This document shows, in pieces, positions 1 through 9,451 of a DNA stretch of 64,000 bases. Under the pieces are notes generated by a model that was not told the DNA's origin, did no database searches, and worked only from the letters and a program-made list of their open reading frames with translations. The stretch covers positions 62,001 to 126,000 of the forward strand of contig NZ_JAFBDQ010000004.1 in NCBI RefSeq assembly GCF_016908315.1, read 5' to 3'. The position numbers and the translations under genes are program-made. The stretch is from Halanaerobacter jeridensis (GTDB lineage: Bacteria > Bacillota > Halanaerobiia > Halobacteroidales > Halobacteroidaceae). How positions within the stretch are numbered: position 1 is the stretch's first letter; each line of letters starts with the position of its first letter.

Positions 1-393
1 ACTAGACATTTGAATACATTTAAAGAAAAAGTTATAACTGCTAGAAGAAATAATAAAGGTTTGTGGCAGGAAAGGAATGCAGGAACAAAGTTGATTTCAT
101 GGCAAGATGCAGAAGGATATATTGGAGAAAGAGTAGTTGTGACTGGAGAAGTGGTAGATACTTATGATTCAGGAGAAGTTATCTTTTTAAATTTTGCTCA
201 TAATTATGATGAAACATTCAGTGCAGTTATTTTTGCAAGTGATGAACACAAGTTTGCTGTGGAAGCAGAAGACTATTTTTTAAATCGTCAAGTGCGAATA
301 CGAGGTGAAATTAAAGAACATAAGGGAGCGCCAGAAATAGTAATTGAAGATCCGACGCAAATTATTAAAAATAGTAAAATAGTTAAGCAGTGA
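1..393 (+). CDS. OB-fold nucleic-acid-binding domain protein, C-terminal part (5' end outside window)
   Basis: The reading frame is open to the first base of the window, so this is probably the tail of a longer protein; a TTG at 10 could serve as a start but has no visible ribosome binding site. The last 100 residues look like an OB-fold: a 'W.DA..YIGERVVVTGEVV' opening, a central 'VIFLNF' strand, and 'VRIRGEIKEHKGAPEIVI' near the end. Such tails occur in nuclease and DNA-binding proteins. No catalytic residues are visible in this part, so the function stays open. It is followed by an untranslated repeat-rich stretch. Confidence 0.6.
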   Translation, partial: TRHLNTFKEKVITARRNNKGLWQERNAGTKLISWQDAEGYIGERVVVTGEVVDTYDSGEVIFLNFAHNYDETFSAVIFASDEHKFAVEAEDYFLNRQVRIRGEIKEHKGAPEIVIEDPTQIIKNSKIVKQ

Positions 394-508
394 AACAGTA
401 GTTGGCAGTAAGATGAGCAAGAATTGCTGTATATAGATTGACCAAAAAATCAAGATAAAAGTAGAGAGAAGCGGGCTACACGAAGATTCTTTGTACTTTA
501 AGACTCGT

Positions 509-820
509 AGGAGACAGTTAAAATCAAAAGCAAAGTCAAAACCAAAAGACACAATCAAAAAATAAGCAACCTCAAAATGGTATATCTCTGCTCTAACACT
601 TAAAGTAAGACTGCATTGGTGGGAGATAAAATTATTTCGCAGCGTATTTAAATCTAGCTTTGTAATGAGTCTTAATGAAGTGAAATTAAAGTTAATTTTG
701 TATTACTTAATTTTCAATTTAAATTAAGTTAAATTCACTTTAATTGAATGAATTTAGACGAATCAAACTAGATTTATAAGTGAAGAAACAATTTTATCTC
801 CTACTAGCAAGCTACACTTT
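509..820 (-). repeat. Foldback intergenic repeat, copy 1
   Basis: Read on the minus strand, this stretch matches the element at 59711-60035 over most of its length: AAAGTGTAGC at the outer edge, GGAGATAAAA...TTTTATCTCC inverted arms, 'AAATCTAGTTTGATTCGTC', 'TTCATTAAGACTCATT', then 'GCAGTCTTACTTTAAGTGT' and a 'ATATACCATTTTGA.GTTGCTTATTTTTT' tail. The arms fold back on each other. It has no open reading frame and occupies most of the 527-bp gap before scrR; its edge lies 11 bp upstream of the scrR -35 box. Confidence 0.75.
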
Positions 821-831
821 ATATATATAAT

Positions 832-860
832 TTGACTTTTAGAAATAAATTGTGTATAAT
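832..860 (+). promoter_or_regulatory. Sigma-A promoter of scrR
   Basis: TTGACT (832-837) and TATAAT (855-860) are separated by 17 bp, a near-consensus vegetative promoter. The scrR operator starts 15 bp downstream of the -10 box. Confidence 0.85.
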
Positions 861-874
861 CACAGTGTAGAAAA

Positions 875-890
875 TTGGAATCGTTCCCAA
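875..890 (+). promoter_or_regulatory. LacI-family operator upstream of scrR
   Basis: TTGGAATCGTTCCCAA is an imperfect palindrome centred on CG, typical of LacI-family operators. Nearly the same sequence recurs at 1953-1968 before scrA. Its place just after the promoter predicts autorepression of scrR. Confidence 0.75.
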
Positions 891-920
891 AAGGTATTTC
901 AGATCAGAAAGGGGGCAAAA

Positions 921-1928
921 ATGGCGATTACAATTAAAGAAATTGCTAAATTAGCAGGTGTTTCTAAATCTACAGTGTCAAGAGTGATCAATGATTCAGA
1001 ACATGTAAGTGATAAGGCAAGAGAGAAAGTACAACAAGTAATTAAAGAAACAGGGTATGTGCCCAATTCTTTGGCTAAAAATTTGAAGCGTAATCAGACC
1101 GATACAATTGGCGTTGTACTACCTAAGATTAATACTAGTACTTTTTCTTCAGCTGTAGAAGGAATTAGTAATGTGATGTATCAAAATGGTTATAATTTAT
1201 TATTGACTAATACTAAATTAAATGTTAAAGATGAAATAACTTATCTTAATTTATTGAAGGAAAAACGAGTTAGAGGAATTCTTTTTTTTGCTACTGAGAT
1301 TACTGATGACCACTTAGAAGCATTAAATAAAATAGATATCCCCGTAGTAATTATTGGTCAAGACACTAGTGAAATATTTGATTTCCCTTGTGTTATCCAA
1401 GATGATTTCGATGCTGCTAAAAGCATAGTTAATCATTTAATTCAGCAGGGACATCAAGATATTGCTTATATTGGTGTTGAAGAAAATGATGTAGCTGTGG
1501 GGCAGTTAAGAAAATTAGGTTATTTTGAAGCATTGCAGGAGAATGATTTGAAAACTTTTAGCGATTATATTTATAAAGGCGATTTCAGTATCGAATCAGG
1601 TTGGCAAGGGATGAAAAAAATTATTAATCGAGTTGAGAGATTGCCAAGTGCTGTATTTGCTGTAACTGATCGTTTAGCTTTAGGAGCGATTAAATATCTC
1701 AAACAGAATGGTTATCAAGTTCCTGAAGATATATCTATAGTAGGAATTGGGAATTCCGATATTAGTCCTTGGGTTGACCCTGGTATTACAACAATTAATT
1801 ATGATCATGAACAAACAGGAGAAGAAGCTTCACAAATTTTATTAAAATATATTAATGGTACTAAGCGCGAAGAAAAAAAAGTAATGGATTATCAGATTAT
1901 AAAAAGAGATAGTGTTGCGCAAATTTAG
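921..1928 (+). CDS. scrR: LacI-family transcriptional repressor of the sucrose genes
   Basis: A 335-residue repressor with an N-terminal helix-turn-helix (residues 3-25, 'IKEIAKLAGVSKSTVSRVIN'), the LacI hinge, and a periplasmic-binding-protein-like sensor domain from about residue 58 to the end. The start is ATG 921, preceded by AAAGGGGG; an in-frame GTG at 852 lies inside the -10 box and cannot be used. It sits directly before scrA-scrB-scrK, and matching operators occur before itself and before scrA. The likely role is sucrose- or sucrose-6-phosphate-responsive repression of this regulon; the inducer is inferred from neighbours only. Confidence 0.85.
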   Translation: MAITIKEIAKLAGVSKSTVSRVINDSEHVSDKAREKVQQVIKETGYVPNSLAKNLKRNQTDTIGVVLPKINTSTFSSAVEGISNVMYQNGYNLLLTNTKLNVKDEITYLNLLKEKRVRGILFFATEITDDHLEALNKIDIPVVIIGQDTSEIFDFPCVIQDDFDAAKSIVNHLIQQGHQDIAYIGVEENDVAVGQLRKLGYFEALQENDLKTFSDYIYKGDFSIESGWQGMKKIINRVERLPSAVFAVTDRLALGAIKYLKQNGYQVPEDISIVGIGNSDISPWVDPGITTINYDHEQTGEEASQILLKYINGTKREEKKVMDYQIIKRDSVAQI

Positions 1929-1944
1929 ATCAACACTATTTTTT
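1909..1944 (+). terminator. Rho-independent terminator at the end of scrR
   Basis: ATAGTGTTG (1909-1917) pairs with CAACACTAT (1931-1939), followed by a T-run. The hairpin overlaps the scrR stop codon, so scrA is likely transcribed separately or by read-through. Confidence 0.75.
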
Positions 1945-1952
1945 AGGTAATT

Positions 1953-1968
1953 TTGGTATCGTTCCCAA
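1953..1968 (+). promoter_or_regulatory. LacI-family operator upstream of scrA
   Basis: TTGGTATCGTTCCCAA differs from the operator at 875-890 by a single base. It lies 52 bp before the scrA start, in position to repress scrABK. No confident -10/-35 pair could be assigned around it. Confidence 0.75.
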
Positions 1969-2019
1969 AATAAAAAATGATTAAAACTATAAATTAATTA
2001 TATCATGAGGAGGATGAAA

Positions 2020-3945
2020 ATGGATTATAAAGAAGTTGCTCAAGAAATAATTCATGCAATTGGCGGTAAAGATAATGTAGATAGTGCAGCTCACTGTGCG
2101 ACAAGATTAAGATTAGTTTTAAAGGATGAAGATAAAGCAGACCAAGCTGCCGTGGAAAGAATTAAAGATGTGAAAGGTGCTTTTGTTAATTCCGGTCAGT
2201 TTCAAATCATTGTTGGTCAAGGTGCGGTTAATAAAGTTTATGATGAGTTTACTGAAATAGCTAATATTTCAGAAGCAAGTAAAGGTGAAGTTAAACGTGC
2301 TGCAATGAAGAATTTAAATCCAGCGCAGCGATTTGCTAGAATGTTATCTAATATTTTTGTACCGATTATTCCAGCAATTGTAGCAAGTGGTCTATTAATG
2401 GGACTATTAGGAATGATGAAAACATATGGTTGGGTTAGTCCTGATAGTGGATTTATTACGATGTTGGATATGTTCTCTAATGCAGCATTTGTCTTTTTAC
2501 CAGTCTTAGTTGCATTTAGTGCTGCTAAAGAGTTTGGAGCTAATCCTTATTTAGCTTCCGTATTAGGTGGAATTATGATTCATCCTGCCTTACAGAATGC
2601 TTGGACTTTGAGTGAAGGAATAGAGAAGACAATTGAAGTTTTTGGTATGCAGGTAGGAATGGTTGGTTATCAAGGTACTGTATTACCTATTTTAGCTGCA
2701 GTTTGGTTTTTAGGTCATGTAGAACATAACTTTAGAAAAGTTGTACCGGATGCACTTGATATTATTGTGACTCCATTCTTAACAATTTTGACTACAGGAT
2801 TTATTTCCTTAATGGCTATTGGTCCAGTGATGCGTTTAATTGGTGAAGGTATTTCTACTAGTTTACAAGGAGTTTATGATACTACAGGCGTGATAGCAGG
2901 ATTGATCTTTGGTGGACTATATTCCACAATTGTAATTAGTGGTGTGCATCATAGTTTTCATGCTATTGAAGCAGGATTATTGTCTGAGACAGGGAGAAAT
3001 GTTTTCTTGCCTATTTGGGCGATGGCTAATACTGCCCAAGGGGGAGCAGCTTTAGCAGTTTATTTCAAGACAAAAAAGACGCAGATGAAAGCAATTGCTC
3101 TTCCAGCAGCTACTTCTTGTTTGTTAGGAATTACTGAAGCAGCTATTTTTGGTGTTAATTTAAGATTAGTAAAGCCATTTATTGCAGCAGCAATTGGAGG
3201 TGCAATTGGTGGAGCTTATGTTGTATTTACCAAAGTTGGAATGACTGCTTTAGGATTAACTGCTCTACCAGGAATGAGTATTGTAGAACCAGGTTCATTA
3301 ATTAATTATATTATCGGTATGGTTTTAGCTTTTGGTGGTGCTTTTGTTTTTACGTGGATTATTGGCTTTGATGAAGAACCAGATTATGAAGATGTTGTAG
3401 ATGAAGAAGAAACAGAAGCAGGAACTGAAGAACAAGAGCAAGAAGAAAATAATGAAGAAAAAGACGAAACAAAAATAAATGTTCAAAAAGAAGATGAAAC
3501 TATTTTAGTTCCTATGCAAGGTCAAGTAGTAGAACTAGAAGAGGTTCCTGACCCTACTTTTGCTCAAAAAATAATGGGAGAAGGATTAGCTATTAACCCT
3601 GAATCTGGTACAGTAGTATCTCCAGTAGCAGGTGAAATTGTCAACTTAATGGATACTAAGCATGCCGTCGGAATAGAAACAGATTCGGGAGTGGAAATTT
3701 TAATTCATGTTGGATTAGATACAGTGCAGATGGGTGGCGAAGGATTTGAAGCTTTTGTAGAAGTAGGAGACAGAGTAGAAGCAGGCGATAAATTATTAGA
3801 AGCAGACTTGAGTTTAGTAGAAGAGCAAGCAGAAGATACTATAACTCCAATGGTCATTACTAATAGTGACGATTTTGCAGCAATTGATATTGTAGCAGAA
3901 GATGCTATCAATACTGGAGATGAAGTATTAAAAGTGAGATTTTAG
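2020..3945 (+). CDS. scrA: Sucrose-type PTS transporter, fused EIIBCA
   Basis: A 641-residue phosphotransferase permease that takes up and phosphorylates a disaccharide, most likely sucrose to sucrose-6-phosphate. Domain order is IIB (residues 1-80, phosphocysteine Cys26 in 'HCATRLR'), a multi-spanning IIC domain (about 105-450), an acidic linker rich in Glu, and a glucose-type IIA domain (about 490-641) with His548 and the phospho-acceptor His563 in '[10 protein letters not shown]'. Having its own IIA removes the need for a separate EIIA-Glc. ATG 2020 is chosen because GAGGAGG precedes it by six bases; the ATG at 2005 overlaps that site. It is followed directly by scrB, which supports sucrose specificity. 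Confidence 0.9.
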   Translation: MDYKEVAQEIIHAIGGKDNVDSAAHCATRLRLVLKDEDKADQAAVERIKDVKGAFVNSGQFQIIVGQGAVNKVYDEFTEIANISEASKGEVKRAAMKNLNPAQRFARMLSNIFVPIIPAIVASGLLMGLLGMMKTYGWVSPDSGFITMLDMFSNAAFVFLPVLVAFSAAKEFGANPYLASVLGGIMIHPALQNAWTLSEGIEKTIEVFGMQVGMVGYQGTVLPILAAVWFLGHVEHNFRKVVPDALDIIVTPFLTILTTGFISLMAIGPVMRLIGEGISTSLQGVYDTTGVIAGLIFGGLYSTIVISGVHHSFHAIEAGLLSETGRNVFLPIWAMANTAQGGAALAVYFKTKKTQMKAIALPAATSCLLGITEAAIFGVNLRLVKPFIAAAIGGAIGGAYVVFTKVGMTALGLTALPGMSIVEPGSLINYIIGMVLAFGGAFVFTWIIGFDEEPDYEDVVDEEETEAGTEEQEQEENNEEKDETKINVQKEDETILVPMQGQVVELEEVPDPTFAQKIMGEGLAINPESGTVVSPVAGEIVNLMDTKHAVGIETDSGVEILIHVGLDTVQMGGEGFEAFVEVGDRVEAGDKLLEADLSLVEEQAEDTITPMVITNSDDFAAIDIVAEDAINTGDEVLKVRF

Positions 3946-3954
3946 GTGATAAAT

Positions 3955-5433
3955 ATGTCTAAAGAAAAAGAGTTATTAATAAAAGCAAGACAGAGTATGA
4001 AAGAAAAAAAAGAAGAAGTTGCAGATGATTATTATCGGTTGCAGTATCATATTATGCCTCCGGCAGGATTGTTGAATGACCCTAATGGTTTTATTCATTT
4101 TGATGGAGAATACCATCTATTCCATCAACTATATCCCTTTGATACAACTCATGGGTCCAAATTTTGGGCCCATCTAAAGAGTACTGATTTAGTAAATTGG
4201 CAGGAGCTGCCTTTGGCCCTGGCTCCTGCTAATCCTTATGAAAGTCATGGATGTTATTCTGGTAGTGCAGTTGACAATGATGGGACATTAACTTTAATTT
4301 ATACAGGTAATGTCAAAGATGAAGCAGATAATAGAGAAACATATCAATGTTTAGCTGTAACTGAAGATGGCATTAATTTTAATAAGTTAGGTCCTGTGAT
4401 TAAAAATCAACCTACTGGTTATACTAGACACTTTAGAGACCCTAAAGTATGGCAAAAAGATGGACAGTGGTATATGGTGATTGGCACTCAGACTATAGAT
4501 CAAGAAGGTAGAGTTTTATTATTTACTTCTGCTGATTTGAAAGAGTGGGAATTAGTAGGAGAAGTAGCTGGGAGTAATCTAGGGCAGTTAGACGATTTCG
4601 GTTATATGTGGGAATGTCCTGATCTCTTTAGGCTAGATGATAAAGAAGTTTTGATTGCTGCTCCGCAAGGAGTAGCAGCAGAGGAGAATTTATATAATAA
4701 TATTTATCAAAATGGATATTTAGTAGGTGATTTGGATTATCAAACAGGCCAGTTAGAACATAATGGATTTAGAGAATTAGATCAGGGCTTTGATTTTTAT
4801 GCTAGTCAAACTACCCTTGATGAGCAAGGGCGAAGAATCTTATTAGCTTGGATGGGATTGCCAGACCAAGAAGAATATTATGTTGAACGGGATAATGGCT
4901 GGGTGCACACTTTGACAATTCCGCGGGTTCTAGAGTTAGGTGCTGACAATCAAGTGTTGCAAAAGCCTGTATCTGAGATGAAGAAATTACGCGGAGCAAA
5001 AGAAGAGTATCATAATTTAAAACTGCAAGATGAAATAATCAAATTAGCAGGTATTAATGGTGATGTTTTAGAATTGATAGCTGAATTTGAAATTGAAGAT
5101 GCAGCAGAATTTGGTGTTAAACTCAGATGTGCAGCTGATGGAAGTGAAGAAACGGTAATTACTTATGACCAAGAAACAAGTGAATTATCTTTTGACCGCA
5201 GTAATTCAGGGCGAGGAGAAGATGGAGTTCGCCGCTGTGAAATTGATGAGACGGAACAATTGCAGTTACATTTCTTTATGGATACTTCCTCTATTGAACT
5301 TTTTGTTAATGATGGGAAGAAGGTCTTTACAACGAGAATTTATCCTCAACCATCAAGTCAGGATATTAAGTTTTTTGCTCATAGTGGTGCAGTAAAATTA
5401 AATCAAGTTAGAAAATGGGAATTGAATAATTAA
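3955..5433 (+). CDS. scrB: Sucrose-6-phosphate hydrolase (GH32 invertase)
   Basis: This enzyme cleaves sucrose-6-phosphate to glucose-6-phosphate and fructose in the cytoplasm. The 492-residue protein has the three GH32 signatures: 'LLNDPNG' with nucleophile Asp42, 'RDPKVW' (transition-state Asp) and 'WECPDLF' with the acid/base Glu, then a C-terminal beta-sandwich ending with 'SIELFVNDGKKVFTTRIYP'. There is no signal peptide, as expected for an intracellular PTS product. ATG 3955 follows a GGTGA site that overlaps the scrA stop, so the two genes are probably translationally linked; a GTG at 3946 is a poorer choice. Confidence 0.92.
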   Translation: MSKEKELLIKARQSMKEKKEEVADDYYRLQYHIMPPAGLLNDPNGFIHFDGEYHLFHQLYPFDTTHGSKFWAHLKSTDLVNWQELPLALAPANPYESHGCYSGSAVDNDGTLTLIYTGNVKDEADNRETYQCLAVTEDGINFNKLGPVIKNQPTGYTRHFRDPKVWQKDGQWYMVIGTQTIDQEGRVLLFTSADLKEWELVGEVAGSNLGQLDDFGYMWECPDLFRLDDKEVLIAAPQGVAAEENLYNNIYQNGYLVGDLDYQTGQLEHNGFRELDQGFDFYASQTTLDEQGRRILLAWMGLPDQEEYYVERDNGWVHTLTIPRVLELGADNQVLQKPVSEMKKLRGAKEEYHNLKLQDEIIKLAGINGDVLELIAEFEIEDAAEFGVKLRCAADGSEETVITYDQETSELSFDRSNSGRGEDGVRRCEIDETEQLQLHFFMDTSSIELFVNDGKKVFTTRIYPQPSSQDIKFFAHSGAVKLNQVRKWELNN

Positions 5434-5450
5434 AAGTGAGGTGAGTTAGT

Positions 5451-6392
5451 ATGAATGGAGTTATTACTTTAGGGGAAGCTTTGATTGATTTCACTCCTTT
5501 AGATGATGATAATATGGAGTTTAAAAAAAGTCCTGGTGGGGCTCCAGCTAATGTAGCGGTAGGTTTAAGTCGTTTAGGTGTTGAGACTACTTTTGTAGGT
5601 AAAGTAGGTGACGATGTTTTAGGTAATTTTTTAGCTAAAACTTTAAATGATAATGGTGTTAATACAGAAGAAATGTTATTAACAGATGAAGCTAGAACTG
5701 CTATCACATTTGTTACTTTAGACCAAGATGGAGACCGCAGTTTTAGTTTTTATATTGACCCTAGCGCTGATAGATTTTTAAGGCCTGAAGAGATTAATAT
5801 AGATTTATTTAAAGAAAATAAGATTTTACACTTTGGTTCTATTTCATTAATTGATGATCCAGCTCGGAGTTCAACAAAATATGCAGTTCAAATGGCACAA
5901 AAAAATGATATTTTAGTCTCTTATGATCCTAATTTACGGATGAATTTGTGGAGTAATGCTGAGGTTGCTAAGACAAGAATTATGTCTGTATTAGATGATG
6001 TTGACATTCTTAAAATTTCAGAAGAAGAATTAGAATTTATAACTGGAACTATGGATGCCGAAAAAGGAGCTCAAGAGTTAGCTCAAGAATATGATATTCC
6101 ATTAATTTATATTACTTGGGGGAGCAAAGGAGCTTATTATTACTATCAAGGTGAGTTAGAGTTTGTTGAATCTTTAGATGTTGAAGCTGTAGATACTACA
6201 GGAGCAGGAGATGCATTTGTATCAGGTGTTTTATATCAAATTAATCACACTGATCAATCTTTAGCAGAATTGAGTAGTGATTTTTTAGCTAAGACTGCTA
6301 AATTAGCTAGTATTTCAGGGGCTTTAGCAGTCTCTGATAAAGGAGCTATGTCAGCACTACCAACTCTTGATGAAATTGAAGAAAGATTATAG
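5451..6392 (+). CDS. scrK: Fructokinase, PfkB/ribokinase family
   Basis: A 313-residue sugar kinase that phosphorylates the fructose released by ScrB. Visible features are the N-terminal 'GEALIDFTP', the substrate-binding 'SPGGAPANVAVGLSRLG' segment, and the PfkB signature 'DTTGAGDAFVSG' holding the anion hole and catalytic Asp. The length is typical. It is 17 bp downstream of scrB with a GAGGTGAG ribosome site and ends at a strong terminator, making it the last gene of scrABK. Confidence 0.9.
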   Translation: MNGVITLGEALIDFTPLDDDNMEFKKSPGGAPANVAVGLSRLGVETTFVGKVGDDVLGNFLAKTLNDNGVNTEEMLLTDEARTAITFVTLDQDGDRSFSFYIDPSADRFLRPEEINIDLFKENKILHFGSISLIDDPARSSTKYAVQMAQKNDILVSYDPNLRMNLWSNAEVAKTRIMSVLDDVDILKISEEELEFITGTMDAEKGAQELAQEYDIPLIYITWGSKGAYYYYQGELEFVESLDVEAVDTTGAGDAFVSGVLYQINHTDQSLAELSSDFLAKTAKLASISGALAVSDKGAMSALPTLDEIEERL

Positions 6393-6408
6393 TCATATTT
6401 AATATAGC

Positions 6409-6440
6409 AAAAAGCTTGGCCTGGGGGTCAAGCTTTTTAA
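6409..6440 (+). terminator. Terminator of the scrABK operon
   Basis: AAAAAGCTTG (6409-6418) pairs perfectly with CAAGCTTTTT (6429-6438), followed by further T-rich sequence. Confidence 0.85.
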
Positions 6441-6456
6441 TTTTTTGTAACTGCAT

Positions 6457-6485
6457 TTGAATTTTAGATGTTAAACTATTACAAT
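6457..6485 (+). promoter_or_regulatory. Promoter of the M16 peptidase gene pair
   Basis: TTGAAT (6457-6462) and TACAAT (6480-6485) with a 17-bp spacer, 52 bp before the first M16 start codon. Confidence 0.6.
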
Positions 6486-6536
6486 AAGTTATAAGAAAGT
6501 TGATTAAAGATTAATTTTATCTAGGGAGGAAAAATT

Positions 6537-7898
6537 ATGAAAAAGAAACTCAAAATAATAATCTTATTATCTCTATTATTAATTAGTTTAGGTAATGGAG
6601 CAACTTTAGCCCAAAAAGAAACTACATCCGAAGTTTTTATTCCTGAAATAAATTATACAGAATTTAAATTGGATAATGGATTAGAAATTTATGTTTTGGA
6701 AGATCATCAATTGCCTTTAGTGAATTTTTCAGTCTGGTATAAAGTAGGTTCAATTGATGAGCGAGATGGAATTTCTGGTATTTCACATCTTTTAGAACAT
6801 ACTATGTTTTTAGGTACTGAAACTCTAAACAAAGGTCAAATTCATAACTTAGTTAAATCTGTGGGCGGGAGTAATAATGCGGGGACTTTTTATGATTATA
6901 CAAAGTATTATGAAGAATTACCGTCTTCTAAATTAGAATTAGCAATGGCGATTGAATCTGATCGAATGAGGAATTTAGCTATTAATCCCCAAGAATTTAG
7001 ACGCGAGAAAAAGGTTGTGAAACAAGAACGACGCAAAAGAGTAGAAAATAGTGTATTTTGGTCTTCTTTAGAAGAAGTGCAGTCTAAGGCCTGGGCCAAT
7101 ACTCCTTTAGAACATCAAATCATTGGCTGGATGGAAGATTTGAATCAGATTGATTTACAGAATATGAAAGATTATTATAGACAGTATTATGCTCCTAATA
7201 ATGCAGCTTTAGTAGTGTCAGGAGATGTTAAACCCCAGCAAGTTAAAAGATTAGCTCAGAAGTATTATGGGGATTATCAAGCTCAGAAAATAGAGCGGAT
7301 TCAATTTGCAAAGCCACAACAGAAAAAAGAACAGGAAGTTACAGTGCGTAAAGTAACTCGAGTTCCATTTATTCAAATGATCTATCCTATTCCTGCTGCT
7401 AATGATGAAGATATAATAGCTATTAAAGCATTAATGGATATTTTGGTCAATAATTCTAGTTCGCGGGTTAAAGAACATTTAAAACAAAAACAGCGTCTTA
7501 TTTTAGAGGCAGGAAGTAATGTGCAAGGTTTAAGAAAAGAGGGATTTGCTTTACTTTATTTAATTCCTACTTCAGAACAATTAGTTGATCGTGTGCGGAA
7601 CAGTTTTGATCATCAATTGCAAAGAATAAAAAGAAAAGGAATTACAAAAGAAGAATTAGAGATAGTTAAGAAAAATAGTTTGAAGACTATGATCTTTAAT
7701 CAGCGTGATACGGGTACTAAGGCCAATATCTTAGCTCAAGGAGTAGTCAGGTTTGATAATCCTGAGTTATATAAAGAGCAGTTGAGCACATTGAAAAATT
7801 TAACTGAGGCCGATATTGTAGCAGCAGCTAAAAAATATTTTAAGCAGCAAGATCGAACTATAGGTTATATATTACCAAAGCAAATAGTAAGACAGTAA
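6537..7898 (+). CDS. Secreted M16-family zinc metallopeptidase, catalytic partner
   Basis: A 453-residue pitrilysin-type peptidase. It has a signal peptide (residues 1-25, ending 'GATLAQ'), the inverted zinc motif HxxEH at 84-88 ('HLLEH') and a downstream Glu164 in 'VVKQERRKR' with the spacing expected for the third zinc ligand. The second half is the non-catalytic M16 domain. Length fits the two-subunit processing-peptidase-like families, in which a catalytic and an inactive chain pair up. The next gene encodes just such an inactive partner, so the two likely form a heterodimer outside the membrane. Substrate is unknown. A GGGAGG site lies before the ATG. Confidence 0.85.
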   Translation: MKKKLKIIILLSLLLISLGNGATLAQKETTSEVFIPEINYTEFKLDNGLEIYVLEDHQLPLVNFSVWYKVGSIDERDGISGISHLLEHTMFLGTETLNKGQIHNLVKSVGGSNNAGTFYDYTKYYEELPSSKLELAMAIESDRMRNLAINPQEFRREKKVVKQERRKRVENSVFWSSLEEVQSKAWANTPLEHQIIGWMEDLNQIDLQNMKDYYRQYYAPNNAALVVSGDVKPQQVKRLAQKYYGDYQAQKIERIQFAKPQQKKEQEVTVRKVTRVPFIQMIYPIPAANDEDIIAIKALMDILVNNSSSRVKEHLKQKQRLILEAGSNVQGLRKEGFALLYLIPTSEQLVDRVRNSFDHQLQRIKRKGITKEELEIVKKNSLKTMIFNQRDTGTKANILAQGVVRFDNPELYKEQLSTLKNLTEADIVAAAKKYFKQQDRTIGYILPKQIVRQ

Positions 7899-7973
7899 GA
7901 CAGTGAAACAGTAATGAGTAATCAGAAAAAAGATAAAAGAAAAATATAGAGGTTTAAAGAAAGGGTGGCAGTG

Positions 7974-9437
7974 ATGAGTAATAAATTATTTTACTATTGT
8001 AGTTTAGTAATACTTATATTAGTAGTGATGTCTGTTTCGGCTGCGGCTAAAGTAGAATTTAGTCAAGAATTATATAAAGAATTAGCGCAGGGAAAGAATA
8101 AAGCACCTTACATTAAGTTACCGGATTATAAACGGATTGAGCTAGATAATAAATTAGTATTATATGTGGTAGAAGATGATAGTTATCCGACAGTAGAAGT
8201 GACGGGTTATATAGAGGGTGGACAGAGACAAGAAAAGAAAGAAATAGCTGGTATTTCAAAATTTATGTTTGAAATGATGAATACTGGAACTCAAAATTAT
8301 GGGCAACAGGAATTAGCTAAGTATAAAGAACTACATGGAATTGATTTTGGCTTTAGTGTTAAAAAAGACTATTATAAATTTTCTGGTAGTGCTCTAAGTA
8401 GTGATAAAAAAGATTTGTTATCCTTAATTGCAGATATTTTGCAGCATCCTGATTTTAAAGCGGATTATTATCAGCGGATTAAGCAGGAGACTAAGCGCGG
8501 CTTGGCCCAAGCTAAGACTAGACAGGGTTCATTATTAGATATGTATTTTGCTAAGAATATTTATCACAATCATCCCTATTCTTTTGCCAATAATTATGAT
8601 TTAAGGTTGCAAACTTTAGCTAATATTACTCCTCAGAGTTTAAAGCAATTTTATCAGCAGAATATTGCTCCTAATAATGTAATTTTAGGAGTGGTAGGAG
8701 ATGTAGATGCAGATAAGATAGAAAAATTAGTTAAAGATGAATTTGCTAGTTGGTCAGAAAAAGAAGTGAAACTAAAAGAGCGGCAGTTAAAGATGGATAC
8801 TAGCCCTCAAAATAAAATACTAGTTGTTAATAAGCCTGATGCCACGCAAGCTAAAATTCGTATGGGCTATAACTTTTATCGCTCTGGATTTGAAGACCGG
8901 ATAGCGTTTAAAATGGCTAATCGAGTTTATGGGGGAGGCTCCTTTAGCAGTCGTTTAATGAAGAATTTGCGTAGCGATAAAGGTTATGTGTATAGTATAT
9001 ATTCTCGACCAGAATATAATCGTTGGGGAGGAATTTATTATGTTAATACAGAAGTAAAACCTAATAGGGTTCACCAAACAATTAAAGCAATCAAGGAAGA
9101 GATGTCAGCAATTAAAACAGCAAAGAATAAAATAACTAAAAAAGAATTAGAAGAGAATATTAATTTGTATAATGCTTTATTACCTAAATCATATCAACAG
9201 CAGGTTGATATTTTAGGACAAATAATCTATAATGCAGAAATTAGAGGGCGGCAGGTTGATTATGTGAATCAGTTTATCACTGAATATAATCAATTAACTG
9301 CCTCAGAAGTACAGCAGACTTTTGCCCAACATACTTATCCACAACGATTTTTAACTGTCATTGTAGCTAATAAGAAAGAAGTAGTACCACAATTCAAAGC
9401 ACAAGGAATTGATATTGAAGTAGTAAATCCAAACTAG
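7974..9437 (+). CDS. M16-family peptidase-like protein, non-catalytic partner
   Basis: A 487-residue M16 homologue with a signal peptide ending near 'SVSAAAK'. In place of HxxEH it reads 'ISKFMFEMMNTGT', so the zinc site is lost, as in inactive subunits of two-chain M16 peptidases. It keeps the later 'FSSRLMKNLRSDKGYVYS' segment, which in paired systems helps bind substrate. ATG 7974 is preferred because AAGGGTGG lies five bases upstream; the GTG at 7965 falls within that site. The 75-bp gap after the first M16 gene contains a 'CAGTAAGACAGTGAAACAGT' repeat. Confidence 0.8.
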   Translation: MSNKLFYYCSLVILILVVMSVSAAAKVEFSQELYKELAQGKNKAPYIKLPDYKRIELDNKLVLYVVEDDSYPTVEVTGYIEGGQRQEKKEIAGISKFMFEMMNTGTQNYGQQELAKYKELHGIDFGFSVKKDYYKFSGSALSSDKKDLLSLIADILQHPDFKADYYQRIKQETKRGLAQAKTRQGSLLDMYFAKNIYHNHPYSFANNYDLRLQTLANITPQSLKQFYQQNIAPNNVILGVVGDVDADKIEKLVKDEFASWSEKEVKLKERQLKMDTSPQNKILVVNKPDATQAKIRMGYNFYRSGFEDRIAFKMANRVYGGGSFSSRLMKNLRSDKGYVYSIYSRPEYNRWGGIYYVNTEVKPNRVHQTIKAIKEEMSAIKTAKNKITKKELEENINLYNALLPKSYQQQVDILGQIIYNAEIRGRQVDYVNQFITEYNQLTASEVQQTFAQHTYPQRFLTVIVANKKEVVPQFKAQGIDIEVVNPN

Positions 9438-9451
9438 AAAGGGTGATTAGT

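Noticed and set aside
394-831. Possible CRISPR or coding content in the gap before scrR
   Set aside because: The stretch is a foldback element with no regular spacer-repeat pattern and no plausible reading frame.
852-920. N-terminal extension of scrR from GTG 852
   Set aside because: This GTG lies inside the -10 region of the promoter, upstream of the expected transcript start; ATG 921 has a strong ribosome site and gives the standard LacI N-terminus.
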